Part shown: positions 1 through 11,479 of the stretch, piece by piece
Position numbering within the stretch: position 1 is the first letter of the stretch
Layout: each line of letters starts with the position of its first letter
Assembly (NCBI GenBank): GCA_026936325.1
Contig: JAPTHN010000011.1
Span: forward strand, 29,242,501-29,306,500
DNA: 64,000 bases
Source: Platynereis dumerilii
Taxonomy: Eukaryota; Annelida; Polychaeta; Phyllodocida; Nereididae
Direction: 5' to 3'
Program-made: the position numbers and the translations under genes
The notes under the pieces: generated by a model
Told to the model about the DNA's origin: nothing
The model's input: the letters and a program-made list of their open reading frames with translations, nothing else
The model's database searches: none

Positions 1-204
1 ACCAAATTACTAACAGTACAACTCCTATTTTATCCAGATTTGACATAGAAAGCTACAAAATCATGATCAATGTTTTCAGAAGATCACCGGTATTTTACAC
101 CAGGGGCGCCCTTGTAGAGTGTTTCCCAAGGATTTCCCCACAGGTTATGACGTCACAAACCGATGGGTGTAGAACAATTTTCACAGGTTTTGGCCACAAA
201 AACA

Positions 205-212
205 TATAAAAG
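205..212 (+). promoter_or_regulatory. TATA box of a short spliced-looking transcription unit
   Basis: TATAAAAG is followed by about 130 bases of leader and a consensus splice donor (AAG|GTACGT, donor at 341). An AATAAA signal lies at 922-927. No long reading frame lies between. The layout could be a noncoding RNA gene, a short spliced gene, or the promoter/poly(A) parts of an old retroelement terminal repeat. The sequence cannot separate these. Confidence 0.4.
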
Positions 213-651
213 CACCGTTGGCGGGTCATTCGGGGGCCGGCTGTTGAGCGGTACACTTGGATCTCTTGACATTGAAAGCTGTTCAGCGAAATTGAGTGGT
301 CACAGACTGACAGAGTTGTGAGAAACAACTAAACTTGAAGGTACGTTGTCTTTTTATTTGGATCTGAACTATGATAATTAGTGGAATTTAAAATGATTAA
401 ACCCTTTGTCAGCCAGATCATTCCACCATGGGAGCAGTAGTAGAAATGATGAACTGTCAGATGGGTTGTGGGTTCAAATTCAGATTGTGGCTCAGTTAGG
501 GTAGTCAATGTTTACTTGTGGCTGTTACTAATATTTTTGTGTTATTCAGTGACCTGAGCCAGGAGAACTGGACCAGAGGTTACTTTTCTGTTCATGGATC
601 CAGGAGGCCTGGACTTTCATTTCTGGAAACTAACAACTGTGTGATCTTGAG

Positions 652-753
652 CCAGAGATGCTGGACCTAGAGACTGTGTGATTATCCAGAGATGCTGGAC
701 TTAGAGACTGTGTGATTATCCAGAGATTCTGGACTTAAAGACTGCGTGATTAT
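652..753 (+). repeat. three tandem copies of a 34-bp unit
   Basis: The unit begins CCAGAGATGCTGGAC and ends GTGTGATTAT. It occurs three times head to tail with a few substitutions, and a partial unit precedes it. It lies between the splice donor at 341 and the AATAAA at 922, so it may be in the last exon of the small transcription unit. Downstream (about 785-885) is a looser array of GTGATGAAATGACTGATT-type repeats. Confidence 0.75.
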
Positions 754-921
754 CAGATCCAAGGGATTGGACTTTGGGAGAACTAAAACTTGTGATTGAT
801 GTGATAAAATGACTGATTAATGTGATGAAATGACGTGATGTGATGAAATGACTGATTGATGTGAAGAAATGAATTGATGAATTTATTCCCCAGATGAGCC
901 CAATATTGTATCTAAAGCCTC

Positions 922-927
922 AATAAA
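922..927 (+). terminator. poly(A) signal AATAAA
   Basis: Canonical AATAAA followed by an A/T-rich stretch. It would end the transcript that starts near the TATA box at 205. Placement is by sequence only. Confidence 0.4.
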
Positions 928-1440
928 GATTAAAACTTATTTTAAGTGTTTCAGTTGAGTTATATATGCATTTTGCGCTACCATTTTAAAATTCGATCGC
1001 ATATTAAATTTATAGAGACTGGTAACTGTCAAAGTCGTGACAATATATTCCTGGGATGAGTACTGTCAGTCTCTCTTTTCTATGGTTGGAAATTTTTCCA
1101 ATTGAGATGATGAAAGAAAAAAATCTCAAAATTTGGTGCTTTTGCTCGTGATTCCGTTAGCGTGACTTCGGCTTGCTCTAAAAAACTGATCGGGCCAATG
1201 AAAGACATTCTGGATGTCCAAAAGGTTAGTTTATATTAACGTAAGTAAGGATAAATCTCAAAATCATGATTTTGCCATCACATGTTGTCCAATAAATTGT
1301 TAAAGCACAATTTTCAGGGCCAGGTGGTGATTCCCTTACCATGGAATTCATGAATTAGATTCGGCATTAGAGGGCAGCACCGTGTACACTGTACGGAATA
1401 AACCTACCCACAGCTACCTTCACACATTGTTTGGCTTTTA

Positions 1441-1829
1441 ATATATGTTTTATTGGGGAACACAATGTCATATATATAATTATAAGCGCCAACTAAAACA
1501 TACATGTACTTTGGTTTCTTTTGGTTAAAATCCTTTTTTTTTAGATTGATACACTATTTTTAGTCAAATGGGGGAAGGCCCTCGCCCGTCTGGATTCACC
1601 CCAGCTGTACATCAATTTGGCTATGGATTTAATATGTTTTATTGGGGAACACAATTTCATATATAATATTATAATATAATATAAGCGCTAACTTACACAT
1701 ACATGTACTTCGATTTCTTTTGGTTAAAATTCATTCTTTTTTTAGATAGATACACTATTTTTAGTCAAATGGGGGAAGGCCATCGTCTGTCAGGATTCGC
1801 CCCAGCTGTACAACAATTTGGCTATGGAT
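1441..1829 (+). repeat. tandem duplication of a ~190-bp unit
   Basis: About 190 bases starting at AATATATGTTTTATTGGGG are repeated directly from about 1630 with roughly 85-90% identity by eye. Each unit carries a polypyrimidine/AG boundary (…TTTTTTTAG) followed by an open stretch that reads YTIFSQMGEG. The second copy continues open to 1933. This looks like a duplicated acceptor-plus-exon segment, possibly of the transposon lying downstream. No product is recognised. Confidence 0.65.
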
Positions 1830-1845
1830 TTACAGCGGATGAGCC

Positions 1846-2800
1846 ATGGATACTCGGGACAGACCTGGACGTCGGTCTGGAGTTCCTGGACAATCGAGTG
1901 GTGTCCGCTGCCCCGCGTGGTGTGTGGCTTTAGAGAACTTTATTAACTCCTCAGATTGTGATGAAATTAAACCAGTTATAGACCCCCGTGGTAATATTCA
2001 TATCAAATCCATCAAGAGTCGTAAGCCTATCTCGAATAGAATATGTCTAGATGGCAAGCGGCATGGTGATCCTATCGGATGGTTATGGCAAAATATCACG
2101 GGTACCAAGTGTTTTACGAAATGGCTAGGTTGGGGCACAGTGTGATGGTCTGCTACTACAATTGGGAGACCTCCTAGGCCAGCTACACTTTTCTATCAAT
2201 TGGGGTTGATAAATGCTTCCTCACCCGCCAAATGATGGCATTTAATGAGACAAGACGAACCGAAATCAGGAAACATTGCAAAATAAAGTCACATTTCAAT
2301 TGCTTGGCATGAAGGACTAACAAGATGGAAATGTGAAGACGCGACCAGCGCCGTCATGAAAGCTTGGGTAGAAGAAAGACACCAATAGCATATCATTTAC
2401 TGGATGGACAACTGCACTGGTCAAAATAAGAACCGGACTCCGAACACAGCGATGGTGACATCAACTCAAGACGACATTTCGGGGGAATCACTAACACTAA
2501 CACTTTTAGGCGGGCCACAGATTTATGTTGCAGATTTTGTCCATGCTGGTGTTTGTAAAGGAGATAAAGAGAAGGCCAGGCGGAAGCATATTTGATTTTG
2601 ATGAATTTGTCCGTGTCGTCGCAAGATCAAATGGAGGTCATAAAATTTGGTAATGCGGCCACTTGCGTGGATGCTGAAATTAGGCAGTGAAAGGCAGGCC
2701 GGTGATGAGAGAGAACAGGAGATGCTCAGTGTCATCCTTCATGAAATACCTGGACCACCTTAACCCACTGTGACATTGAGCAAGTAAATATCATGTAAAC
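1846..2800 (+). mobile_element. decayed DNA transposon with DNC-x-GQNKN motif
   Basis: The reading frame from 2404 starts MDNCTGQNKNRT. Downstream pieces in shifted frames read FDFDEFVRVVARSNGGHK. Together these resemble a transposase-like protein family common in aquatic invertebrate genomes, recalled as DNCSGQNKNW…YDFGDFVDVV…SNGG. The DNC-GQNKN segment is likely part of an RNase H-like catalytic fold; this is an inference. An upstream frame (1846-2145) may belong to the same element. The frame is broken several times, so no intact enzyme is encoded. Confidence 0.45.
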
Positions 2801-3000
2801 TGCAGATATATGACATGATGTCATCAGGAAAAAAAAAGGAAAAGGAAGAAAACTTCGATAAAAAAGCCAGTAATGCATGAATTAACACGATAGCATTGAT
2901 GAGACAGAAGTTTTAGGTGTCATAAATCATGCTGACAATGAAACAGAAAATGAAACTGGAACTTTTTCTGAAAAAGTAAAGTGAAGAGAGTCAGTGAGTG

Positions 3001-3035
3001 AGTTGGTGTTTAACGTCTCATCATGTTACATGAAG
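3001..3035 (+). repeat. partial copy of the short GTGAGTGAGTT repeat
   Basis: TGAGTGAGTTGGTGTTTAACGT matches the head of the short repeat described at 3379 and 59402, but the GTGTGGGCTATTTAG tail is absent. Confidence 0.45.
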
Positions 3036-3378
3036 TGGAAGCGTGTTTGAATTCAAACTTAGACCAATTCCAAAGGTACGTGAATTAGAATTAAACATAA
3101 CCAGTGAAAATGATACTGTTCCTGCATCTCAAATTTCATGAGACTCAGTTATCGAGGCTTCTTTTAGTGACACTGTCCGAGAAATTACAAAAACTCGTTT
3201 TGGTCGTAAGGTTAAACCACCTGTGTGTTTCTAAATTTTGATCAATTTATAATATATGTAGACATTTTAATTTGTTTCATTTGTTGTTCTGATAAATTTA
3301 GACATTTCGACTTTTTTTTTTTATTCAGTGTACACTGTACCTTTGATATGTAGCATACTTTCAGGAACAGATTATGAG

Positions 3379-3423
3379 TTTGTGTTTTTACGCCCCATCA
3401 GCACCAGTGTGGGCTATTTAGAG
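3379..3423 (+). mobile_element. 45-bp retroposon-like repeat between 15-bp target duplications
   Basis: The insert begins TTTGTGTTTTTACGCCCCAT and ends GTGTGGGCTATTTAGAG. It is bounded on both sides by the same 15 bases (GGAACAGATTATGAG at 3364-3378 and 3424-3438). Long perfect direct repeats of this size are typical of LINE-driven target-primed insertion. The same family occurs at 59402, at 7101, and around the mariner element at 8809. No poly(A) tail or RNA polymerase III box is visible in so short an insert. Confidence 0.65.
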
Positions 3424-3567
3424 GGAACAGATTATGAGAGTCTACCATTTGAATGATCCAACTTATTGAAGCCAGGAGTATGATTTTACTCCAACAACAG
3501 AGAAGCTCAAGAGGAAGTTACAGCTACAACTGCTGCATTTGATTTAATTGCTAAAGAAAATGAAAAA

Positions 3568-3975
3568 ATGGAAAAAGAAATTGAGACACTCAACATTACA
3601 ATAGAAATGAAAACTGCAGCTAGCGATGCTTTGAAAAAAAAAATAGCGATACTGACACTGAGATTGAGAGTCCTACAGCAAAACCAACTGAGATTCCATC
3701 AATTAAAATTCAAAACAAATTCGCCCCAATTGAACATTATGAAAAAGAAATTGACGTCCATTTCTTTAGAGGGTGGTGGGACCCCTTTATCAGCTCTTTT
3801 CCCTGTCAATTTAAAATGCAACGATAGAATAAATCCTTCAGCAGAGCACAGTTACCAGCATCAGAAAGCGATATATCATGGAAATGAGAAGGCAGTAGAA
3901 GAGATTCTGCATGCGAAACGACCGGCTACAGCAAAGGCGATCACGGACAGATACATTGGTAAAACTCAAATATAA
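3568..3975 (+). pseudogene. NADAR (YbiA/DUF1768)-like domain fragment with coiled coil
   Basis: The 135-residue frame starts with a charged heptad-like segment (residues 1-45, MEKEIETLNITIEMK). A stretch at about 68-130 then reads GGTPLSALFP, followed by SAEHSYQHQKA, GNEKAVEEIL and AKAITDRYIG. This order matches the NADAR fold (PLSNLFP, SAEHAYQYxKA, A..I..A, AKRIG), known as an N-glycosidase acting on ADP-ribose or riboflavin-pathway compounds in YbiA. The frame stops before the domain's tryptophan-rich second half; WDADGK follows the stop. The LINE reverse-transcriptase tail 250 bases downstream suggests both belong to a decayed retrotransposon. Confidence 0.45.
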
Positions 3976-4228
3976 TGGGATGCTGATGGTAAAAAAAAAA
4001 ACCTGAAAAAATATCTTTGCAAAAGCAAATCAATGGCCATGATTTCAAGAAGTAAGAGAAGAATGATATAGCGGAGTAGTAGTCATGCTGTCCATAGACT
4101 CATGCTTGCCTCCTCTCCTGAATAGCTACTCATCCAATGAACAAAATGCAATCATCGCTGGATCCAGAACAAATTATAATCAAGCAGGTCGCCACAATCT
4201 TGAAAAAAGATGAGTTGTCGATCGACAT

Positions 4229-4772
4229 TTGAGCCAGACGATCTTGATGCCTACAACTGCCTTTCTAGCAATTTTCTTGGAAATTATATCCATAGTAATC
4301 TTAAATCGAAAAAATCATTCTGACAAAATAGCAAACAAAATATTGAAAGCAATAGGTATATTAAACAGATTGAGGAGGGAACTTCTCCTATTGGCATACA
4401 AAACTGTTTGGTCAACTCGCCTTTAAATTATGGATTGCTCTGTTGGAGTTAAGGGAATCAACGACTCATATAATTACACAAAAAGCTGTGAGAGTAATTA
4501 CCCAGTCAAAATTCAATCCACAGGCTGAACCACTATTCAAAAGGCTAAATTTACTATCTCTAAATGAAATTCATAATAAAAAGCTAATTCAATTCTATTA
4601 CAGATCCCAAAACAACATCCTCCCCGATTACTTCATGTACTACTCTTATTCAATAAAAAAACAGAGAGATACACACACCATAAACACGCAAAATAACAGA
4701 TTTTTCACTCAATCAATCAAACACAAGTTTGCTGAAAATTGTGTGATACAAATTATGCCACTTATTAAATAA
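4229..4772 (+). mobile_element. non-LTR retrotransposon (LINE) reverse-transcriptase C-terminal remnant
   Basis: The frame at 4443-4772 reads ITQKAVRVITQSKFNPQAEP, then LFKRLNLLSLNEIHNKKLIQFYYR. This is the thumb/C-terminal region usual in LINE polymerases of the CR1/L2/jockey group (QKKAIRIIT, HTEPLFKxLxILxL, KFYYK). The frame just upstream contributes SNFLGNY-type sequence in another phase. The fragment has no upstream fingers/palm motif FADD and no tail repeat, so it is a 5'-truncated, broken copy. Confidence 0.6.
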
Positions 4773-4929
4773 AACATATTAGCATGTTAAGGAAAGCAAC
4801 AACCCAGAGCAAAAACGACTTTAAAAAGTTACGTAAAAATCAGTTTCTCAGGTGAATATAAATCAGAATGCAATTTACAAAACTGCTATGCATGTAACAC
4901 ATGAATTAAATAATCACAAATGACTGTCT

Positions 4930-6250
4930 TTTCAAGGTGGCACTCATGCCAGCATCCACATTTGGACAATATGAGCATCTCCAGGCCTTGCATTCCACAT
5001 TATATTCAAATTTTACTGTACCATATTCCAGTCAGATAAATGCCCCCCTATTCTACTCTACTACTCTGTGTTAGTAATTTACTTTTCCCTTCATCTCTTG
5101 CTATCAAGTGGTGCCACCTTGCATTTGGTGGAGGCATACATTTGTTGAGAATGTCCTGGAGTGGAACATGAACTGACGTGTGCAATCACTGATGATAACA
5201 AGCAAGAATCACCAAGCACTCATAAGAACAATCAAGAATCACCAATCACTGACGAGAACATGCAATAATAAATAATCACTGATGAGAACAAGCAAGAGTC
5301 AAGGAGGATGGATCAATACCTTTTTTCAGATTGAGTCTGCAAAGGCCCAATTGTTTCCAATTCCTGCAGTATTAACATCGCATGGATGTAATGAGTACTC
5401 AACAAATACATTTTCAGGAACCAGGTGTTAAAAGCACAAGGAAGTTGCAGCAAGTCCTGCAAAGCAGGATGCTATAGATCTAGACAAGTTTGTAATTTCT
5501 ACAGAGAAATTCAGAAAATATACACTGGAATGGTAGCCGATGAACGAGTGAATGCAGAACACTCTTGAAGCTTCAGGAGAACATGGTTGGCTAAAACAGA
5601 TGGGACATATGACTTAACAACGTAGTAGCCCATCGGGGTCATATACGTCACAGTCATGGACCCATAACTGCCCCCAAAATCTTGTCTCGAATACTTGCAG
5701 TGAATGTCTCTACAAATTGCAGTGAATGTCTCTACAAATTTCCTGAAGGTAAAAGCCGATGCTGGATCCTTATTGATTCAGGAACAGAAGGTTTCATAGA
5801 CGAGGGTCAACTGGATCTTCATGCCTGAAACAGGCGATCCGGATTATGTGCTCCGTGACAACAGAATTGCCTGTACTGATGAAATGACTAAAGTGCAACA
5901 CACTGCAACAGCGCCAGTTGGTCAAGCTACATGCCCCCACCGACCTACATAATCTTCGATGCGGCACAAATAATCCCTCATTCAGGTTGGCCTGGAGAAC
6001 AGTGGTGTCAGTGCAGGTGGAGCTGGTGGAGCAATATCCCTACCACTTTTTTGCCAAAACGTTGGTGTTTATGGATGAAAAAAAGTTTATCCCTGACATC
6101 TTCCGTGAAGGCGCTAGCCTGATTTGCTCCACCACATTAAAATGAAACTGACACCCCTGCTGGAGAATCTGTGGTGTCTTTCAAACATTATTTTATAGTC
6201 ACAAAATGTAGGCCTATATTGTTTGGCATGGATCCTGAAATATAATGTGC
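4930..6250 (+). mobile_element. fossil retroelement copy 1
   Basis: This stretch shares long similarity with 9940-10730 and, in part, 11480-12000. One segment (near 5770) reads LIDSGTEGFI, resembling the active-site turn of a retroelement aspartic protease, so an LTR-type or related retroelement is the likely source. It is old and broken many times; no terminal repeats could be assigned. Family is not determined. Confidence 0.35.
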
Positions 6251-6299
6251 AGAATCAGTGGAAATATATCCTTACATTATGATGGCTGTTACTTATAAA

Positions 6300-7190
6300 T
6301 TGTTAGGAAGGAGGCACAATGACGCAGGGGGTGTTGGTACACCCGAAAGTAGCAATCCAACGGTACCCAAATGCCCAGAGATGAATACAAATGGGACCCA
6401 GCAAATCCACTGGCGCTTCATCGTCATCTGACAAATGAGCACATATTCGAAGTGATGAAAAACCCCAAGTCTCAAAATGAGGAACCACTTGGCAGAACAA
6501 GTTTCGGACTGTGACATGCTGCACCTCATGAAGGCATACTCATTGACTGTGCCTGGTCAGAACTTAGCGCCCACCATCGAGTTTCTTTCAATGACCTCGG
6601 TGGTCTGTAAGATCTTCCGAGACAGCAACGCTATAACTGAACTATCTGATGTGAGACTAGCAGAAATAGATAGGGTAAGTGGTTCAGGGAGTGGGAACTG
6701 TGGGCCATGGGTCAGGAAGGGCTCCCGATGAAGGACCGAAGAGCGATGCTGCTCACCACGCAGACAATGCAGGACATCCAATCGTGCCTGATTGGTTTCC
6801 TTGAAGAGAGTGCAGAAGGATTTCCCTGGGGGCAGTATTGTCCCTGGAAACATCAACAGCAACCCCATAGAAAATGGATTCTCCCAGCAACCCTGTCTGC
6901 ACAATGGCTGCAACACGAACCCCACTTACTCAGCATACACAAAAGCACAGAACAGCATTGCCCTGCTCCAACCCCTTGTGTCTAGAAAAGGAAATGCCGC
7001 GGCATCATTCACCCGACAAGCCACCCCATTTAACTTCCAAATCAAGCAGTCAAAGAAGGAAATCCAGACACCTACAGGAAATTATTCATTGTCATTGTTT
7101 TACATTTCATCAGCACTTGAGTGGGCTATTTAGAGACATACTCAAACTTGAAGAAGTTTCACGGTCACAGGTATATTAGCGATCTTTTTC
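6300..7190 (+). other. unassigned coding-like relic
   Basis: Short frames on both strands (for example 6477-6731 and 6707-6985) run through this more GC-rich stretch. One conceptual phase begins WDPANPLALHRHLTNEHIF. I recognise no family. It lies between retroelement fossils and probably belongs to one of them. Confidence 0.25.
7101..7142 (+). repeat. copy of the short TTTTACATTTCATCAGCAC repeat
   Basis: GTTTTACATTTCATCAGCAC followed by GAGTGGGCTATTTAGAGA matches the short family at 3379 and 59402. No flanking target duplication could be found, so the copy is either older or part of a larger copied segment. Confidence 0.55.
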
Positions 7191-7199
7191 AATTCGCAC

Positions 7200-8760
7200 A
7201 ATTTCCTGGCGTCAGTGGAGTTTAAGACTTGTACCAAAAGATTGCCATTATGACGTTGTGTAACTGATTGTGGTTTGCCAATCATGTCAATAATTGTCTT
7301 TCTGCTTAAATTTCTAAATTTAAGTCGTCTTCATTTCTAAATTCTAGATGTGCACAATGATGAATTTATGCTGGCGATCTGTCTGCAGACTGAAAATGGA
7401 CATGGACAACCAATTCGATTTACCAATTCTATCCAGAAAAGTCCCTTCTTCATGAACATCAGTGAAGAAAAACTCATCAGTTCTGCTGCCCTCTCATAAT
7501 TATCATTTGATACCCCTCAAATCTTCTATCCATTGCCAGAATACACAACAGTAACTGTTGCTCTCAGTCTCAAGACAGTCATGTTTGTCCATCACCAAAT
7601 CTGAAAAACTCCCCGCCTGAAGGAAATCCAGAGCCTCCTTTCAATACCCCATCAAATGAAACCAGAACCCCCGCTTTCAACAATATCAAATGGTCGTCTT
7701 ATGATAGGAAATACTGTTCCTCTAAATGCAGTCAGCTTGAAAAGAAGAGGACTCGCGGGACTTCGAGCAGCTTTGGAGCTTGCCGATACTTCATCACAAG
7801 AGCAAATTCGGCAATTCAACAAGACCCTCTTAAGCATGCTTGAAAAAGCCCCCGGACTTCAGTTTCTCCACGCTTGGTTTGATGGTGAAGCTGATCAAGA
7901 TGTTCTGTTCAAAATGAAATGAATATTTGAGAAAATCGCGAGCTCGAAATGAATAACTGTTGTGGTTAACGTCTAATAATTTCCTGTCAAGGAAGACTAC
8001 AAGCGCCCCTCTAGATCTAATGGTAGGCTACTGTTGCTGGAATTTGCATGAAAATGAGTTAAAATTTGATACAGAAAATTCCGCATTATGTAAACAATAT
8101 CACCGGCAAACCAAGACTTTACTGGCATGGTTATGCGAAAGATAAACTGTTTGTCTATTGAATGTGAAGTGCAGATTCTGCAGTACGTGACAGAGCTGGT
8201 TAGGGTTTTGATCCTGCGGGGTCTGAATTGTCCTGTAGATTGCAACATGCAGTGCAGTGGAAAGTGAGTCTCCATTATCTGCGATGCTAGAAACAGAATT
8301 AAATTGGTAGATGATAGCCTGTACTACACTTATGGAGGTCATGCAATATTAAGTCGTAAAAGATACAAATAGTTTGTGTTATCTAATGGATAATATGTTG
8401 CTTTGTGGGGATAGAACTATGACTTTTAATTGTCTAATCATTCGACAGCAATGTATCTGAAGTGATTTCATGGATTGTTAAAGTTGAATCCCACAGAATA
8501 CAGCTGCTCCACCTATTGTACTCCACAGTTCAACAAAAATACCATTTCTTTCAAAAATATATTCTGTACGAAGAAGAAAAAGTTGGCTAGACATGGGATA
8601 AAAAGTTCACATCATGGGTGGGGGATATACTAGGTCTTGGGTGACTATGGCAGGAATATAAAAAAATGCTGTGTTTCCCTTCACCAGCTCTAGCATATCT
8701 GAAATTAACAGATTTTTCAGAAGAATTTAAAAATTTAGGTAAAGTGCCTAATCAATGTCA
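7200..8760. other. no gene recognised; one 88-residue frame
   Basis: A plus-strand frame at 7656-7922 reads MKPEPPLSTISNGRLMIG and ends GLQFLHAWFDGEADQDVLF. It resembles no family I know and has no splice or promoter support. The rest is AT-rich without features I can name. Confidence 0.3.
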
Positions 8761-8808
8761 CTGCAGATCACTACGTGTGTGTGTGTGCGTGTGAGCGTTT
8801 GAGTTTTA

Positions 8809-9808
8809 CGAGGGGCGTTCAGAAAGTTCGAGGCTTTTTTTTATATGGACACTTATTTTCTATCTAGAACTATGAATTTTTCACAGGATAAAATTCAGCA
8901 TATTTGGAATGGATTTCCAAAATTTTGGACAATTTGGACATTTTTAAGTCATTCTGTGGTTGCCATGGAAACTGAAAGTTCAGCTTCTTGGGGCAGGTGA
9001 CACTGAAACCACTAAAGCCAATGAATTTTGGCTGTGAGAGACCTCTCTCTACCACTTGCATTAGTGAGATTGACAATATTTGACACAAGAAATATAATAT
9101 TAGCCTTAAAAAATACTCCCAAGCTCACCAAAAGCATTGATTCATAAACCTGACCCATTGAAGTAAATGTTGCTTGAAGTCCTCAAAACAAAGTTCTGTG
9201 AAAGAATTTCGGTCATCCAAAGCCTTTTCTCCTCCAGTGCCTGAAACTATAGCCCCCATGGACTAAAGTAAGGGAAAACCAGGACTTATGTAAAGCAGCA
9301 TGTCACAGGAATAGCTAAGATAGATAATGCTGTTCATTTTGATATCTTGTTCATACTAGTGAATCCATATTTTCACAAGTCCTTATGCGGTCAGGGAAAC
9401 ACACATTTGCCTCCTGAATTTCCCTCGCCAAATCTGGCATGCAGGAGTGCTTTCCTACATGGGTTCAGTGTAAGAATACACACATTTGGTGTGCTTGAAA
9501 GCATATTTAGAAGCTAATACCAAATTTCTTGTGTCAAATATTGTCAATCCTACTTATACAAGTGACAGAGAGAAGTCTCTCACAGTCACAATTTCTTGGC
9601 ATTCTAGGTTTCAACATTACCTGCCCCAAGAAGCTGAACTTTCAGTTTCCATGGCAACCACAGAATGACTTAAAAATGTCCAAAGTGTCCAAAATTTTGG
9701 AAATCCATTCCAAATATGCTGAATTTTATCCTGTGAAAAATTCATAGTTCTAGATTGAAAACAAGTATTCATATGAAAAAAAGCCTCGAACTTTCTGAAC
9801 GCCCCTCG
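8809..9808. mobile_element. 1,000-bp mariner-type MITE with ~284-bp terminal inverted repeats
   Basis: Left end CGAGGGGCGTTCAGAAAGTT and right end AACTTTCTGAACGCCCCTCG are exact inverse partners. Inverted similarity runs about 284 bases inward (8809-9092 versus 9525-9808). TA flanks each end, the mariner/Tc1 target duplication, and the terminal sequence matches the usual mariner end (CGAGGGGYGTTCA). The central ~430 bases encode no transposase, so it is non-autonomous. It interrupts a copy of the short repeat described at 3379: GAGTTTTA lies on its left and TACGTCTCATAGCACC on its right. Confidence 0.85.
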
Positions 9809-9845
9809 TACGTCTCATAGCACCTGAGCAGGCAATTTAGAGACA
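9809..9845 (+). repeat. right half of short repeat split by the mariner MITE
   Basis: TACGTCTCATAGCACC followed by GAGCAGGCAATTTAGAGA continues the GAGTTTTA that ends at 8808. The two halves rejoin as the short repeat family if the MITE and one TA are removed, so the repeat predates the MITE. Confidence 0.65.
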
Positions 9846-9939
9846 AATGGATTAATGTTTAAGAAGTCTAAAGATCACTATAGATCGATGTATAAGTGTC
9901 AATATATAACTTAGGGATCATTATGCATTGCTTAATATT

Positions 9940-10730
9940 TCTGTGTCAGTAGTTTAGTTTTCCCTTCATCTCTTGTTATCAGGTGGTGCCACCATGCATT
10001 TGGTGGAGGTGTACATTTGTTGAGAATGTCCTGGAGTGGAACATGAACTGACATCGTGCATCCAACAATCACTGATGAGAACACGAAAGAATCACTAATC
10101 ACTGATGAGAAAAATCAAGAATCACAGATCACTGATGAGAACAAGCAAGAGTCAAGGAGGATAGATCGATACCTTTTTTAACAATGAGTTTGCAAAAGCC
10201 CAATTGTTTCCAATTGCCCCAGTATTAACATCACATGAATGTAATGAGTACATCAACAAATACATCTTCAGAAACCAGGTGTGAAAAGCACAAGGAAGTT
10301 GCAGCAAGTCCTGCAAAACTGGATGCTATAGATCTAGGAAAGTTCCCACAATTTCTCCACAGAGAAATTCAGAAAATCTACACTAGAATGGTAGCCAATA
10401 AACAAGGGAATGTGGAACTCTCTGGAAGCTCCGGAGAACATGGCTGGCAAAAACAGATAGGACATAGGATTTAACAACGTAGTAGCCCATAGGGTCATAT
10501 ACGTCACAGTCATGGACTCATAACTGCCCCCAAAATCTTGTCTCGAATACTTGCAGTGAATGTCTCTACAAATTTCCAGAAGGTAAAGGTCAACGCTGTC
10601 TGAAACAGGCGATCCGGACTATGTGCTCCGTGGTAACAGAATTGCCTGTACTGATGAAATGACTAAACTGGAACAGCGCCAGTTGGTCAAGCTACATGCC
10701 CGACCTACATCATTGTGGAGGTGGCTCAGT
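9940..10730 (+). mobile_element. fossil retroelement copy 2
   Basis: It begins near TTTTCCCTTCATCTCTTGTT and parallels copy 1 (from about 5087) through the TGGTGGAGGTGTACATTTGTTG and GAGTCAAGGAGGAT landmarks. It lacks parts of copy 1. Old, broken many times, family uncertain. Confidence 0.4.
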
Positions 10731-10739
10731 CCTTCGCTT

Positions 10740-11470
10740 ACCCACACGTAACCCCGAACCGAATGCCGGCAAGTAGCCAAAAATATTAATTACAGGACCA
10801 AAAATAATGCTGCCTCTAGACTTTTAATTCTGCAATTTCTCAGGTCAATTAATTAACTCCCAAAAGTTCCAATTCAGCTGGGGGCCAAGACCCCAAGTTT
10901 TTGGCCACCACCTCTACGCTTTTTTAACAGGGCACAAAGTAGTGAATACTACGAGCACAGAGGGAAGGCCGAAAGGCAACCTGCAAAATATCTTTCCCTT
11001 AACATCGATGGAATAGACCAGAGCAAAAGCTTCATGACTGACTTTGCCTACACACCAAAATCCTTATCAGGTAACTTTTTGCTGTTTTTTTTAAATGTTT
11101 GGTCCAAAAAACACGCTGGCACTGAAAAGCAAATCATGCAGATGATAGAGCGAACGTGTGTTGATGCTGAGAGAGCGGGATTTGGAAGAGAGTGATTGAG
11201 CACACCATTGGTGGTGAAAGTGAAATTGAAGTTGACTGTAATGATGATGATTTTTGAAACTCCCGTAATTCGAGAAACCAACCTAATTCTAAAGTAATTG
11301 ATCCACAGAGGATAGCACCTGACTTTTGTGAAAAAATGGTACCACTTTCATTGTGTTCACCTAAATCATTCAATTTGAAAGATATTTGGCAGTGGTCTAA
11401 GTGTATAACCATAAGCATAACAACGTACAAACGTACAATATCTATAAATTGCCTTAAGAAATTTTGTATT
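10740..11470. other. no gene recognised between fossil copies
   Basis: Short frames on the minus strand (11048-11430) have low-complexity composition and no recognisable domain. Confidence 0.3.
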
Positions 11471-11479
11471 TATATCAAT

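Noticed and set aside
400-500. Possible tRNA-derived head (GTGGGTTCAAATTCAGA)
   Set aside because: A B-box-like motif is present but no A box or fold; it may be a SINE scrap.
652-753. 34-bp repeats as a CRISPR array
   Set aside because: Units are contiguous without spacers and the window is eukaryotic.
7656-7922. 88-residue frame as a gene
   Set aside because: No homology recognised and no exon signals; it lies in a field of transposon relics. Left as an unassigned stretch.
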